38,345 nt of DNA from JBHHYR01 sp046757585 (GCA_046757585.1 JBHHYR010000012.1:1-38345), one strand, 5' to 3'; positions 10,456-18,077 are shown, counted from the first letter of the stretch. A program made the numbers and translations. Notes: generated by a model not told the origin, from the sequence alone.

Positions 10456-10976
10456 TCCCCCTCATCCTGACCTTCTCCCGCCCGGGGGAAGGAACCCGCC
10501 GGTGGTCCTTCGTTCGGATCGACAATCAGGGGCACTTCGGTGAAATCGCGTACCGCCGGATCCCAGGCGAACACCTTAGTCGCACGCACTGTGCGCTCAC
10601 GGACCGAGACTACGATCTGCGCAGCATGCGGGTAACTGGGCTCATCCCATCCCCCCAGGGCCTGCTTGCGGTCTTCCGCCGAGAAGTAGGCGTCGTGTTC
10701 CGGATGCGAGTGATAGAACGCCCGCAACTGCACCTCGCCGCGCTCCGAGCCAATGAGCACCGGCGCCGCTTCGGGCCCCATGGTGTAAGCAATCCGCGCC
10801 GTGCGCGGAAACTGCTCCGGATCCTTGGCATGCAGCTCGTTCTGCAGGTTCGTTACGCGGATGACTTCCTCGTGGCCGTTGCGATCGATGATCATGCCAC
10901 AGCATTCGTCGGGGTACGTGTCGACAGCGTGCGCGTGCACCACCCCGAGGCTAGCTTTCGTGATCGTCAAGCTCAT
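10452..10976 (-). CDS. JAMM/MPN+ zinc metallopeptidase-like protein (Mov34 family)
   Basis: 174 residues. The full JAMM signature is present: an upstream catalytic glutamate in YPDECCGMI (E24), then H89-S-H91 followed by seven residues and S99-x-x-D102 (FYHSHPEHDAYFSAED). In the family these residues bind zinc and cleave isopeptide or C-terminal amide bonds; bacterial members act on ubiquitin-like sulfur carriers (for example Mec+ with CysO) or are uncharacterised. The gene overlaps panE upstream (10973-10976) and the exchanger downstream by 4 bp each. No ThiS/MoaD/CysO-like gene is visible nearby, so the substrate is unknown. The start at 10974-10976 (MSLTITKASL) is the only one compatible with the domain; upstream in-frame sequence lies inside panE. 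The Pro/Gly/Asp-rich tail (155-174) is unconserved. Confidence 0.88.
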   Translation of the reverse strand: MSLTITKASLGVVHAHAVDTYPDECCGMIIDRNGHEEVIRVTNLQNELHAKDPEQFPRTARIAYTMGPEAAPVLIGSERGEVQLRAFYHSHPEHDAYFSAEDRKQALGGWDEPSYPHAAQIVVSVRERTVRATKVFAWDPAVRDFTEVPLIVDPNEGPPAGSFPRAGEGQDEGD

Positions 10977-11935
10977 TGCCGCGTTTCGCTCCTCACTGCT
11001 TGCCGTGCACGCACGAGGCGTGTGAGGAGTTCGTTGACCGGGGTGACGATACCGCGCGCGGCACCGCGCTTCCAGACCTCTCCATTGATGGCGTCGATCT
11101 CCGTCGGCCGGCCGTGCTCGATATCCTGCAGCATCGACGACCGGTGATGGAACGTGGACGGCACCAGTCGATCGTAGAACACGGCACGATAGCCGGCGGC
11201 GGAATCCCACGGGAGTGTCACGCCTTCGCCGCGCGCGACGGCGAACGCTTCATCGATGACCGCATCCATGATGGCGCGCGTATCAGCGTTTTCGCCCAAC
11301 GCACCGTAATGAACGCCGAGCAAAGCACCGAGCGGATTCAGGGCAGCGTTGTACAGCACCTTACCCCAGAGGGCGGCGCAGATATCATCGCAATACACGC
11401 TCGGAATGCCTGCGGCCGCGAAGCGCTCAGCCCACTCTCGTGCTTGCGCATCGAGCCGGGCGTCACCCCCGGCGCACCACGCTCCAATCAACACGGAGTC
11501 GGCACAGACGGTCACACGCACACGCCCCGGTGCGACCGTCTCGGCACCGAAAATGACGCGTCCGGCAAGCACGCGCCCCGCGCCAACGGCCGCGGCGAGC
11601 GCATCAGCGTTTCCGAGACCGTTTTGGAGCGAGATCATCACCCCATCGGCTGCCAGCAGGGGCGCGACTGCAGGCGCTATCGCCCGCGTGTCGTACGACT
11701 TCACCGTAACGAGGACGGCATCGAACGGGCCGCGCAGCTGTCGTGCTTCGGTGGCAAGCTCCAGCGCGGTGGCATGACGCGTCCCCCATAGGCCCTCGAT
11801 CCACAGACCGTCCCCCGCAATGGCTTCGATGTGCGCCGCGCGACCGAGCAGCGTGACACGGTGCTCCGCGAGGCGCAGAAAGCCGCCGAACACGGAACCG
11901 AGCGCTCCGGCCCCGGCGATGAGAACGCGCTTCAC
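10973..11935 (-). CDS. panE: 2-dehydropantoate 2-reductase family protein (ApbA/PanE)
   Basis: 320 residues, the usual family size (290-330). N-terminal NADPH-binding loop GAGALGSVFGG (8-18); DAVLVTVKSYDT (72-83); ISLQNGLGN (101-109); and the C-terminal domain with the catalytic-lysine region CAALWGKVLYNAALNPLGAL (K192, N196, N200) and the SSMLQDIEHGRPTEIDAING signature. PanE reduces ketopantoate to pantoate in pantothenate/CoA synthesis. Paralogues acting on other 2-oxo acids share all these motifs, so the name is a family call. It starts 78 bp after pckA and overlaps the JAMM gene by 4 bp. Confidence 0.88.
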   Translation of the reverse strand: MKRVLIAGAGALGSVFGGFLRLAEHRVTLLGRAAHIEAIAGDGLWIEGLWGTRHATALELATEARQLRGPFDAVLVTVKSYDTRAIAPAVAPLLAADGVMISLQNGLGNADALAAAVGAGRVLAGRVIFGAETVAPGRVRVTVCADSVLIGAWCAGGDARLDAQAREWAERFAAAGIPSVYCDDICAALWGKVLYNAALNPLGALLGVHYGALGENADTRAIMDAVIDEAFAVARGEGVTLPWDSAAGYRAVFYDRLVPSTFHHRSSMLQDIEHGRPTEIDAINGEVWKRGAARGIVTPVNELLTRLVRARQAVRSETRQ

Positions 11936-12013
11936 CGATGCCCTCTCTTCGTGCCGGCCTCCTCCTGCAGGACCCGAGGCCCCTGCCCCACCACCACGAG
12001 AGTCCGAACGGGC

Positions 12014-13618
12014 TCACATGTCCGCCGGGGCTGCGTTGCGCACCGCCGCAGGCACATCCTTATCGAACTCGGTAAAGTTCTGCCGGAAGCGCCCAGCCAG
12101 TTCACGAGCCTTGCTGTCGTATCGCTTTGGATCCTGCCAGGCCTTCCGCGGCACCAGCACGTCTTCGGGCACACCGGGGCATTCGGTCGCAACCTCGACC
12201 CCGAACACCGTGTCGCGGCTGTACCGCACGCCATCGAGCTTGCCTTCGAGCGCCGCGTGCAGCATCGCACGGGTATACGCCAGCTTCAGGCGCGAGCCGA
12301 CCCCGTACGGGCCACCGCTCCATCCCGTATTCACCAGCCACACCCGCGCCTCGTGGCGAGTGATCTTCTCACCCAGCAGCGTGGCGTACGCCCCCGGCGG
12401 CAACGGCATGAACGGGGCGCCGAAGCAGGCGCTGAACGTCGCTTCCGGCTCTGTAACGCCCTGCTCCGTCCCGGCAACTTTTGCTGTGTACCCGGATAGA
12501 AAGTGATACATGGCCTGCGCCGGGTCGAGTCGAGAGATCGGTGGCAGCACACCGAACGCATCGCACGTCAGCATGATGATATGGCGCGGATGCCCGCCGG
12601 TGCCGGTCGCCGACGCGTTCGCGATGTGGCTGATCGGATACGCGGCCCGGGTGTTCTCGGTCAGCGATTGATCGTCGAGGTCAAGCCGGCGTGTCAGAGG
12701 GTCCATTGCCACGTTTTCCAGGATCGTTCCAAAGCGACGGGTCGTCTCGTAAATTTCCGGCTCGTTTTCAGCTGACAAGCGAATCACTTTCGCGTAGCAG
12801 CCGCCCTCAAAATTGAACACGCCCGTGTCGCTCCAGCCATGCTCGTCGTCGCCGATCAAGGTCCGTTGTGGATCGGCCGATAGCGTCGTCTTCCCGGTCC
12901 CCGACAGGCCGAAGAAGATCGCCGTATCCCCCGCGCGTCCCACGTTGGCGGAGCAATGCATGGGGAGAACGCCTTGTTGGGGCAACACGTAGTTCATGAT
13001 CGTAAACACCGATTTCTTGATCTCGCCCGCGTACGCGGTGCCGCCGATGAGCACGAGGCAACGCCCGAAGTGCAAGAGGACGAAGGCTTCGGAGCGGGTA
13101 CCGTCCGCGGCCGGATCGGCATGGAAGTGCGGCGCATGCAGAATGGTGAAGTCCGGGACGATCGTGGTCAACTCCCCGAGGTCCGGACGGACGAACATGT
13201 TGCGCGTAAACAAGCTGTGCCATGCGCTCTCAGTGACGATTCGAACGCGGTGGCGATAGCGCGGATCCGCGCCCACGTAACAATCCTGAACGAAGACGTC
13301 GGCCCCCTGGAGATAGGCCAGCAATCGGCGATGCATGGCGTCGAAGTGACCCGCGTCGAAGGGCTGGTTCACCCTGCCCCACCAGATGCGGCCTTCACTG
13401 GATGGTTCGCGCACGATGAAGCGGTCCTGCGGCGCGCGACCGGTGTGATGGCCCGTGCGCACCACCAGGGACCCGAGGTGGGCAATTGCCGCCTCGCGGC
13501 GGCGGATCGCCTGTTCGTACAGCGCCGGCGTCGGCAGGTTCCAGTACGCGGTGTCGACGTTGCAGATACCGCAATGCTCCAACCCGTGCTGGCTGATGGC
13601 GCGTCCGACTTGCTGCAT
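12014..13618 (-). CDS. pckA: Phosphoenolpyruvate carboxykinase (ATP)
   Basis: 534 residues, matching the ATP-dependent PckA family (about 525-540). It interconverts oxaloacetate plus ATP with PEP, CO2 and ADP, the first step of gluconeogenesis. Seen: RTGHHTGRAPQDRFIV (54-69), the active-site segment IGGTAYAGEIKKSVF (191-205), kinase-1a P-loop GLSGTGKTTLSADP (237-250), kinase-2 LIGDDEHGW (254-262) and NFEGGCYAK (269-277). The ATG at 13616-13618 (MQQVGRAISQHGL) was chosen; a TTG at 13697-13699 would add 27 residues that cover a direct repeat rather than protein-like sequence. It appears to head the pckA-panE-JAMM-exchanger unit and diverges from the toxin-antitoxin pair. Confidence 0.96.
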   Translation of the reverse strand: MQQVGRAISQHGLEHCGICNVDTAYWNLPTPALYEQAIRRREAAIAHLGSLVVRTGHHTGRAPQDRFIVREPSSEGRIWWGRVNQPFDAGHFDAMHRRLLAYLQGADVFVQDCYVGADPRYRHRVRIVTESAWHSLFTRNMFVRPDLGELTTIVPDFTILHAPHFHADPAADGTRSEAFVLLHFGRCLVLIGGTAYAGEIKKSVFTIMNYVLPQQGVLPMHCSANVGRAGDTAIFFGLSGTGKTTLSADPQRTLIGDDEHGWSDTGVFNFEGGCYAKVIRLSAENEPEIYETTRRFGTILENVAMDPLTRRLDLDDQSLTENTRAAYPISHIANASATGTGGHPRHIIMLTCDAFGVLPPISRLDPAQAMYHFLSGYTAKVAGTEQGVTEPEATFSACFGAPFMPLPPGAYATLLGEKITRHEARVWLVNTGWSGGPYGVGSRLKLAYTRAMLHAALEGKLDGVRYSRDTVFGVEVATECPGVPEDVLVPRKAWQDPKRYDSKARELAGRFRQNFTEFDKDVPAAVRNAAPADM

Positions 13619-13619
13619 C

Positions 13620-13657
13620 GCTGTGCCCCGTTTCCTTCCGGCTGTGCCCCCGTTTCC
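13620..13657 (-). repeat. Two direct repeats directly upstream of pckA
   Basis: On the plus strand GCTGTGCCCCGTTTCC (13620-13635) is repeated as GCTGTGCCCCCGTTTCC (13641-13657), start-to-start 21 bp, about two helical turns. The first copy ends 1 bp before the pckA ATG and so lies in its 5' untranslated leader or ribosome-binding region. Such phasing suits a regulator or could be a simple duplication. Confidence 0.5.
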
Positions 13658-13730
13658 GCTGAGGGGGCTGCTTATCGCGAACTTACCAGCCAAACGCAAA
13701 CGCCGCTACTTCGCAAAATCAGAGCCGCCG

Positions 13731-13755
13731 GGAAGCCGTTGCGTACAACGCTTCC
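13731..13755. repeat. Strong hairpin or operator-like inverted repeat upstream of pckA
   Basis: GGAAGCCGTTG, loop CGTA, CAACGCTTCC: ten paired bases with a single bulged C. No T-run follows on either strand, so a terminator is unlikely; an operator or leader structure for the divergent pckA/toxin-antitoxin interval is more plausible. The interval 13619-13888 (270 bp) holds this, the pckA direct repeats, and the antitoxin promoter, and no gene. Confidence 0.45.
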
Positions 13756-13851
13756 AAGTCGGCGACTGGAGCGTGGCGGGCGTGGCAGCCTGCAGCGACC
13801 CAACGGGGAGCGGGCCATGCAAATGACGCTCGGCGCGAAGCGACCGAGGGG

Positions 13852-13879
13852 TTGCCGAGTATCAGAATTCTGATATACA
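13852..13879 (+). promoter_or_regulatory. Toxin-antitoxin promoter with palindromic operator between -35 and -10
   Basis: TTGCCG (13852-13857), 16-bp spacer, TATACA (13874-13879). The spacer is almost filled by a perfect 16-bp palindrome, TATCAGAATTCTGATA (13860-13875). Phd/YefM-type antitoxins repress their own operon by binding such palindromes, so this is very probably the operator, and bound repressor would block RNA polymerase directly. A GGAG ribosome site (13881-13884) follows 4 bp before the antitoxin ATG. Confidence 0.7.
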
Positions 13880-13888
13880 TGGAGCCAG

Positions 13889-14152
13889 ATGCCGATAATC
13901 CGGGCGATATCTGACCTGCGCAACAAGGCGAGTGAGATCTCGAAGATCTGCCATGAGTCGGGTGAGCCGGTGTTCATCACGAGAAATGGTGGGAGCGATC
14001 TGGTCGTGATGAGCGCGGCGGCGTACGAGCGTGATCAGGCTCGCCTGCGGCTATACGAGCTTCTTGATGCCGCCGAGGATGACGTCCGCAGGGGCGACCG
14101 CGGCGTCACGCTGCAACGCATGGCCTCTCTGCTGCGCGAGACGCGCGGGTGA
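13889..14152 (+). CDS. Phd/YefM-family antitoxin
   Basis: 87 residues. The N-terminus MPIIRAISDLRNKASEISKICHESGEPVFITRNGGSDLVVMS is a classic Phd/YefM DNA-binding dimerisation domain, and AAAYERDQARLRLYELLDAAEDDVRRGD (48-75) is the helical toxin-binding tail. It should neutralise the toxin encoded by the next gene and repress the promoter carrying the palindrome at 13860-13875. It overlaps the toxin GTG start by 4 bp (14149-14152). Confidence 0.92.
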   Translation: MPIIRAISDLRNKASEISKICHESGEPVFITRNGGSDLVVMSAAAYERDQARLRLYELLDAAEDDVRRGDRGVTLQRMASLLRETRG

Positions 14153-14448
14153 CGCGGTCCATTCGCGTCCTGCGCCGCGCCCAAGCTGACCTGCTCGAAA
14201 TTCGGGCGTACATCGCTCGCGACCGGCCCGCGGCCGCCGATTCCATCGTTGCCGATATTCTCGATCTGCTGGGCACCCTCAGGAGGTTTCCGGACCGCGG
14301 CGCCGTGCCCAGGGATGCGCGTCTGCGGCGGATGGGGTATCGCTATTTGGTCCACGGAGAGTACCTGATCTTCTACAAAGTGCTCCGCTCGCACGTCCGG
14401 ATCTACCGCGTCGTCCACGGCCGCCGCCAGTACAAGGCCGTCCTATGA
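14149..14448 (+). CDS. RelE/ParE-family toxin
   Basis: 99 residues. IRVLRRAQADLLEIRAYIARDRPAAADSIVADILDLLGTL forms the two N-terminal helices of the RelE/ParE fold, followed by strands FPDRGAVPRDARLRRMGYRYLVHGEYLIFYKV and VRIYRVVHGRRQY. In the family these proteins are ribosome-dependent mRNA interferases (RelE) or gyrase poisons (ParE). The sequence does not settle which: GYRYLVHGEYLIFY with VYRVVHGRRQY is more ParE-like. GTG start overlapping the antitoxin stop. Confidence 0.92.
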   Translation: MTRSIRVLRRAQADLLEIRAYIARDRPAAADSIVADILDLLGTLRRFPDRGAVPRDARLRRMGYRYLVHGEYLIFYKVLRSHVRIYRVVHGRRQYKAVL

Positions 14449-14580
14449 CCCCGCTATGACCGATTGTGCGTAAGCCCGCTCGTTGCTGCTCTCTTCGATC
14501 GGGCTTCCGGGCGCGCGGCCACCAAACCTGCATATGGCGGGGTTTCCATGATCTGACGGGCACAAGGTGCCGCCCCGCTG

Positions 14581-14614
14581 TTGTAATAACCGGAATAGTT
14601 AGCTATCATAACCG
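14581..14614 (+). promoter_or_regulatory. Promoter with flanking direct repeats for the HTH regulator gene
   Basis: TTGTAA (14581-14586), 17-bp spacer, TATCAT (14604-14609): a good sigma-70-type promoter, with AT-rich sequence standing out from the GC-rich surroundings. ATAACCG occurs twice (14586-14592 and 14608-14614), 22 bp apart, i.e. two helical turns, placed over the -35 and the -10/+1. That spacing suggests a regulator site, possibly for the HTH protein encoded just downstream. The remaining interval 14449-14580 holds only an inverted repeat AAGCCCG/CGGGCTT (14472-14506) with a 21-nt loop and no T-run. Confidence 0.55.
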
Positions 14615-14641
14615 ACATGTTTGGCAAGCGAGGCTGACACG

Positions 14642-15616
14642 ATGCCGCGACCTAGCAGTCCGTTGGAAAACAGGCGCCGTAGCGAGGGCGAGCGATTTTC
14701 CGTCAGATCAAGGCGCCGAACCGGAGGCAAATCCGATGATTTTGTTGAGGATTCGGCAACGCAGAGCTGGCGGAAAATAGCCGCCCGCAGTAGGAGTCCT
14801 GTTTTTCAACGGGCTGCTAGTGGGCGGACGAGCGACCCGAGCCGTCCGCTGAAGACAATCGGAGATGTCTTCTACGAAACCCGGGTGATGATGGGCCGGC
14901 AGTTCACCCTTAAGCGGTTCGTTGCCGAGGTGCTGGAGGACCTCATCGATCCGGTGATGCTCGGCTACATCGAGAAGGGACAACGTTTGCCCAGTGCTGC
15001 GGTCGTGCGCCGCTTGGCCGAGGCACGGCGACAGAGGCCCGACGCGCTGCTTGCCATTCTCGCGCGAGATCGGTGGCTGCGGGCGTTCGAACGTGAGCTG
15101 GGTGTCATCCTGAAAGGCGGCAAGGGAGAAGAAGGCGCGGCGCTGTTCACGCATGCCGTTTCGCGCTCGATGGCGGCCCTGCCGGCCGGCGGGACGTGGG
15201 TGAAAACTGCCACCTGGCGCGCGAAGCTCCGGCGCACGTTGGGCGCCACGCGTTCGCTTCTCGACACGGTGGTGCAGGCGCTTGCCGATCAAGGGCTGAT
15301 CGAGGAGCGCGGCGGCCAGGTGCGCCGCAAGGGCCAGCACTTTGTAGCCGCGACTCCGGACGAACGACACGCCCTGGCGATGGAATACGCCGCCATCTTC
15401 GCAAAAGGACTGCTCGACAAACTCGTGCTCGCGGATGGGCGCACGTACGTGCGCAATCACTACCTGGATCTCCCGGCGGACGCGCTCCCTGAGTTCCAAC
15501 GCGCGCTCGATACGGCGCTCCGCGGGCTCATCGAGCGATTCGCTACGGCGCAATCACGCAGCACCCGTTTCGTCAAAGTGCTCGTCACATCGACACCGTT
15601 CGAGGAGGAAAGCTGA
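14642..15616 (+). CDS. HTH/winged-helix transcriptional regulator with an in-frame palindromic element insertion
   Basis: 324 residues from the ATG at 14642 (GAGG at 14629-14632 as ribosome site); a TTG at 14621 is an alternative. After three codons (MPR) the frame enters a 169-bp inverted-repeat element (14652-14820), which adds 55 codons rich in Arg and Ser. Native-looking protein resumes with TIGDVFYETRVMMGRQFTLKRFV and VMLGYIEKGQRLPSAAVVRRLAE, an XRE-like helix-turn-helix. A second winged-helix unit (TWRAKLRRTLGATRSLLDTV, then ALADQGLIEERGGQVRRKG) and a helical C-terminus follow, loosely like the TIGR02147/DUF4423 group. Its stop lies 1 bp before the CHRD lipoprotein gene, so it probably controls that gene. 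Whether the altered protein works is unknown. Confidence 0.72.
   Translation: MPRPSSPLENRRRSEGERFSVRSRRRTGGKSDDFVEDSATQSWRKIAARSRSPVFQRAASGRTSDPSRPLKTIGDVFYETRVMMGRQFTLKRFVAEVLEDLIDPVMLGYIEKGQRLPSAAVVRRLAEARRQRPDALLAILARDRWLRAFERELGVILKGGKGEEGAALFTHAVSRSMAALPAGGTWVKTATWRAKLRRTLGATRSLLDTVVQALADQGLIEERGGQVRRKGQHFVAATPDERHALAMEYAAIFAKGLLDKLVLADGRTYVRNHYLDLPADALPEFQRALDTALRGLIERFATAQSRSTRFVKVLVTSTPFEEES
14652..14820. mobile_element. Miniature inverted-repeat element (MITE), 169 bp, inserted in frame
   Basis: The ends are CTAGCAGTCCGTTGGAAAA on the left and TTTTTCAACGGGCTGCTAG on the right, an imperfect terminal inverted repeat (about 17 of 19 positions). Both ends carry CTAG, which may be a 4-bp target duplication. 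Removing the element with one CTAG takes out 165 bp, exactly 55 codons, and restores a continuous frame MPRPSGRTS. The interior holds further complementary pieces (GCGATTTTCCG and CGGAAAATAGC). No transposase is encoded, so it is non-autonomous. The ends resemble those of IS elements whose repeats carry GTTGAAAAA; the parent element is not in the window. Confidence 0.75.
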
Positions 15617-15617
15617 A

Positions 15618-17804
15618 ATGCGAGACGTGCATTCCAACCGCATTCGTGGTGGCACCAGGAGCCTCCTCGTCCGGACCGTGCAAGCGACGTTGGGACTTCT
15701 AATTCTGTGCTGCGTCGCGGCATGTTCATCCGACGGGGGCTCCAGCGGGTTCGATCTGTCGAATGCCCAGCGCCAAGAGCAGCAACTGATCGACGAGGTC
15801 GTGCGCGATCGCCGTTGCGACCGGCTAGAGGGCATCCTGGTTTGCGCTGCTCAGGATCTGCCCATGAGCTCGCGCCCTCTCCTGTCGGATCCGGTGCTGC
15901 TCACGCCCGACGCCGGAGAGGTGCTGCGCTGCGTGGGCAGCGAAGAAGAGTGTACCGCCACCGTCAACCTCTCAGGGGGCTTGCTCCCTGGCGGGCAAGG
16001 ACGCCTGCAGGCCGCCAGCACCGTGTTGCTGGCGGTAGGACCGATCGCGCCGCCTCAGGGATGGGTACCGGGCAACGATGCGCTGTACGCACCCGAGGGG
16101 TTGAAGGCCAACACAAGTCTGCAGGTGGTGCTGCGTCGCGGCGGGCCAATCGCTCTGCGCTCGGGTACGCGGGTGCGTGTCGCAATGCTGTTGTATCCGC
16201 CCGGGGGAGAGCCGCCTCGTCACGAGGACACCGTGAACCTCCTCGCGGACTTCGGCGCGGATCTGGCGGTGGTCGCCACCGATCTCGTCGTCGAGATCGC
16301 CGCTCAGGAAGCGGTGCCGACGACGACCGCCATCGTGGCTGCAACCCCTACCCCCTCGATGGTTCCCACGCTCCCGCCGACCATGACGCCCACAGCGCCA
16401 GCCCCGAGCCCAACGGAGAGAAGGCCGACCGCAAGCCACACCCCGGTCGTCACACCAACGCTGGCACGCATGCTGCCTGCAACCGCCACAGCCGCAACCG
16501 TGCCCACGGGGACGCCGGCAAAAACGCTCACGTTGCCGCCCAGGGCGACACGAACGCTGACACGAACAACAACGGCGACACCGACGAGCACCGTGGAGTC
16601 CACCCCGACTCGCACGCAGACGGCAACGCCAAGCGAGACGCGGATCGTCGGGACAACCTTCCGCGCTTCGCTGACCGAGGAGCAACCTGTCAGCGGCACG
16701 ACCGGCGAGGCCATGCTGGTGGTGAATTCTGACGAGACGATACTGGCATTCGAGGTCACGATCTCCGGCGAGGCATCAACCATCCTGAAGGCGGAACTTC
16801 ACGTGGCACCGCGGGGCTTCGACGGTCCCGCGGTGTTCACGCTCGCTCAGGCATCAGCACAGCCGCTGCAGAGTCCGGTCCGCGGCACCCGCACCGAAGC
16901 CGACCTGCGTCGCGACTCCAATGTGAATGTGGCCACCTTTGCCGACGTCGCGGGCGCACTGAAGGACGGGGACGCGTATGTGACCGTCCGTGTCGCCCAA
17001 AACCCCAGCGCCATTCGCGGGCAGATCCGCGCCCCTACACGGTTCGTCGCCCGCTTGAACGGCGATCAGCACGTCCCCCCGGTCGAGACCGGCGCGAGCG
17101 GCGAGGTCACCTTCGTTCTGGCGCCGGACGAATCCAGCGTGACGTTTGAGCTGCGCGTTTCCAACCTCGATCCGACAGCGATCAGGGGAGCGCGACTAGC
17201 CATCGGGTCGCCGGGCTCCAACGGGTCGTTGCTGGCCGTCCCGGCACCGGGATCATTCGAAAACCCGCTGCGCGGCACCGTGGACCTGGTCGCCAGCGCC
17301 CTCCCGGATTTCGTCTCCGCCCTCAAGGCAGGTCGTGTGTATGTTACTGTGCAGACCGCAAGCCACCCGGACGGTCTCATTCGCGGGCAGGTCAAGGCCC
17401 CCTTGCAGCTGCAGGCCGTGCTCTCCGGCGACCAGGAGGTACCGCCGGTAAACTCGCCGGACGACGGACGCGCACTCCTGGTCGTCAACAGCGAGCGCAC
17501 GGCACTGCGACTCGCGTTTGAGGCGCGGCTCGCGGTCTCGCGCTGCCCGAATATGCGGGTACATGTTCACGTCGCGCCGCCGGGAATGAACGGTCCGATC
17601 GTGTTCAACCTCCCGGGCGACCCGGTCACGGGCTTTCTCCGGTGGCAGCTCTCGGCTGCCGACCTCATCGCAGCGCCAGAATCAGGAATCGAAACGCTCG
17701 ACGACTTTGTCGGCGCGCTTGAGGCTGGTGACGCCTACGTGAACATGGTCAGCGGGCTCAATCCGGAGGGTGAAATTCGCGGTCAGCTGCAATTCGCGCC
17801 ATGA
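15618..17804 (+). CDS. Lipoprotein with Thr/Pro stalk and three CHRD domains
   Basis: 728 residues. AGGAGG at 15602-15607 precedes the ATG at 15618, which lies 1 bp after the regulator stop. The signal peptide ends in the lipobox VAAC (C36), so the protein should be lipid-anchored. Residues about 37-232 form a globular region of unknown family. Residues 233-341 are a Thr/Pro/Ala-rich stalk. Three CHRD (chordin) domains follow: about 345-474 (FRASLTEEQPVSGTTGEAML), 475-593 (FVARLNGDQHVPPVETGASG) and 595-728 (LQAVLSGDQEVPPVNSPDDG), each with a D/E-Q-x-V-P-P motif, and an HVHVAPPGMNGPIVF or similar strand and an ending IRGQ. The second domain is the most degenerate at the His strand. CHRD domains are beta-folds of unclear bacterial role, probably protein-protein contacts at the surface. 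Confidence 0.88.
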   Translation: MRDVHSNRIRGGTRSLLVRTVQATLGLLILCCVAACSSDGGSSGFDLSNAQRQEQQLIDEVVRDRRCDRLEGILVCAAQDLPMSSRPLLSDPVLLTPDAGEVLRCVGSEEECTATVNLSGGLLPGGQGRLQAASTVLLAVGPIAPPQGWVPGNDALYAPEGLKANTSLQVVLRRGGPIALRSGTRVRVAMLLYPPGGEPPRHEDTVNLLADFGADLAVVATDLVVEIAAQEAVPTTTAIVAATPTPSMVPTLPPTMTPTAPAPSPTERRPTASHTPVVTPTLARMLPATATAATVPTGTPAKTLTLPPRATRTLTRTTTATPTSTVESTPTRTQTATPSETRIVGTTFRASLTEEQPVSGTTGEAMLVVNSDETILAFEVTISGEASTILKAELHVAPRGFDGPAVFTLAQASAQPLQSPVRGTRTEADLRRDSNVNVATFADVAGALKDGDAYVTVRVAQNPSAIRGQIRAPTRFVARLNGDQHVPPVETGASGEVTFVLAPDESSVTFELRVSNLDPTAIRGARLAIGSPGSNGSLLAVPAPGSFENPLRGTVDLVASALPDFVSALKAGRVYVTVQTASHPDGLIRGQVKAPLQLQAVLSGDQEVPPVNSPDDGRALLVVNSERTALRLAFEARLAVSRCPNMRVHVHVAPPGMNGPIVFNLPGDPVTGFLRWQLSAADLIAAPESGIETLDDFVGALEAGDAYVNMVSGLNPEGEIRGQLQFAP

Positions 17805-17844
17805 CACAGGACCCGGCAGGACCGGCGTCGGGCTTTACTGAACA

Positions 17845-18077
17845 TCAGGAACTCACTGCCGACCATGATAAGCCCGACGCCGCGCCACCAGTAGTTGACC
17901 GTGCCACTGTTGGGATCGCGAAATGGAAATGTCTCTGCCGAAATCGTGATTGCTGGAGCTGCCCGCGGCGTCGCTGACTTCGCGGATCAATATGCCGGTA
18001 GAGAAGACGTAGATCCCGATCGAAACCAGCGCAGCGGCCGGATTGTTTGCCATCCGTTCGGGGTGCGGCGGCTTCAA
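17845..18077 (-). pseudogene. glgC (glucose-1-phosphate adenylyltransferase) internal fragment
   Basis: On the minus strand from 18077 the translation gives KPPHPERMANNPAAALVSIG then IYVFSTGILIREVSDAAGSS then SNHDFGRDIS. In GlgC the corresponding region reads EKP...NP..ALASMGIYVF...SSHDFGKDIIP, near the middle of the protein. Both flanks of the fragment are missing: the 5' side abuts the NHL fragment on the other strand at about 18068-18077, and past about 17920 the similarity is lost or shifts frame. There is no start, ATP/PPi site or beta-helix domain, so it is a remnant. Glycogen synthesis genes are otherwise absent from the window. Confidence 0.68.

Noticed and set aside
14472..14506. Rho-independent terminator after the toxin gene
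   Set aside because: Stem of only 7 bp with a 21-nt loop and no following T-run.
17895..18069. Start of the 141-codon plus-strand frame as a real gene
   Set aside because: The first two thirds are Arg-rich and antisense to the GlgC-like fragment; only the end matches a propeller blade, in a frame broken from the NHL match.
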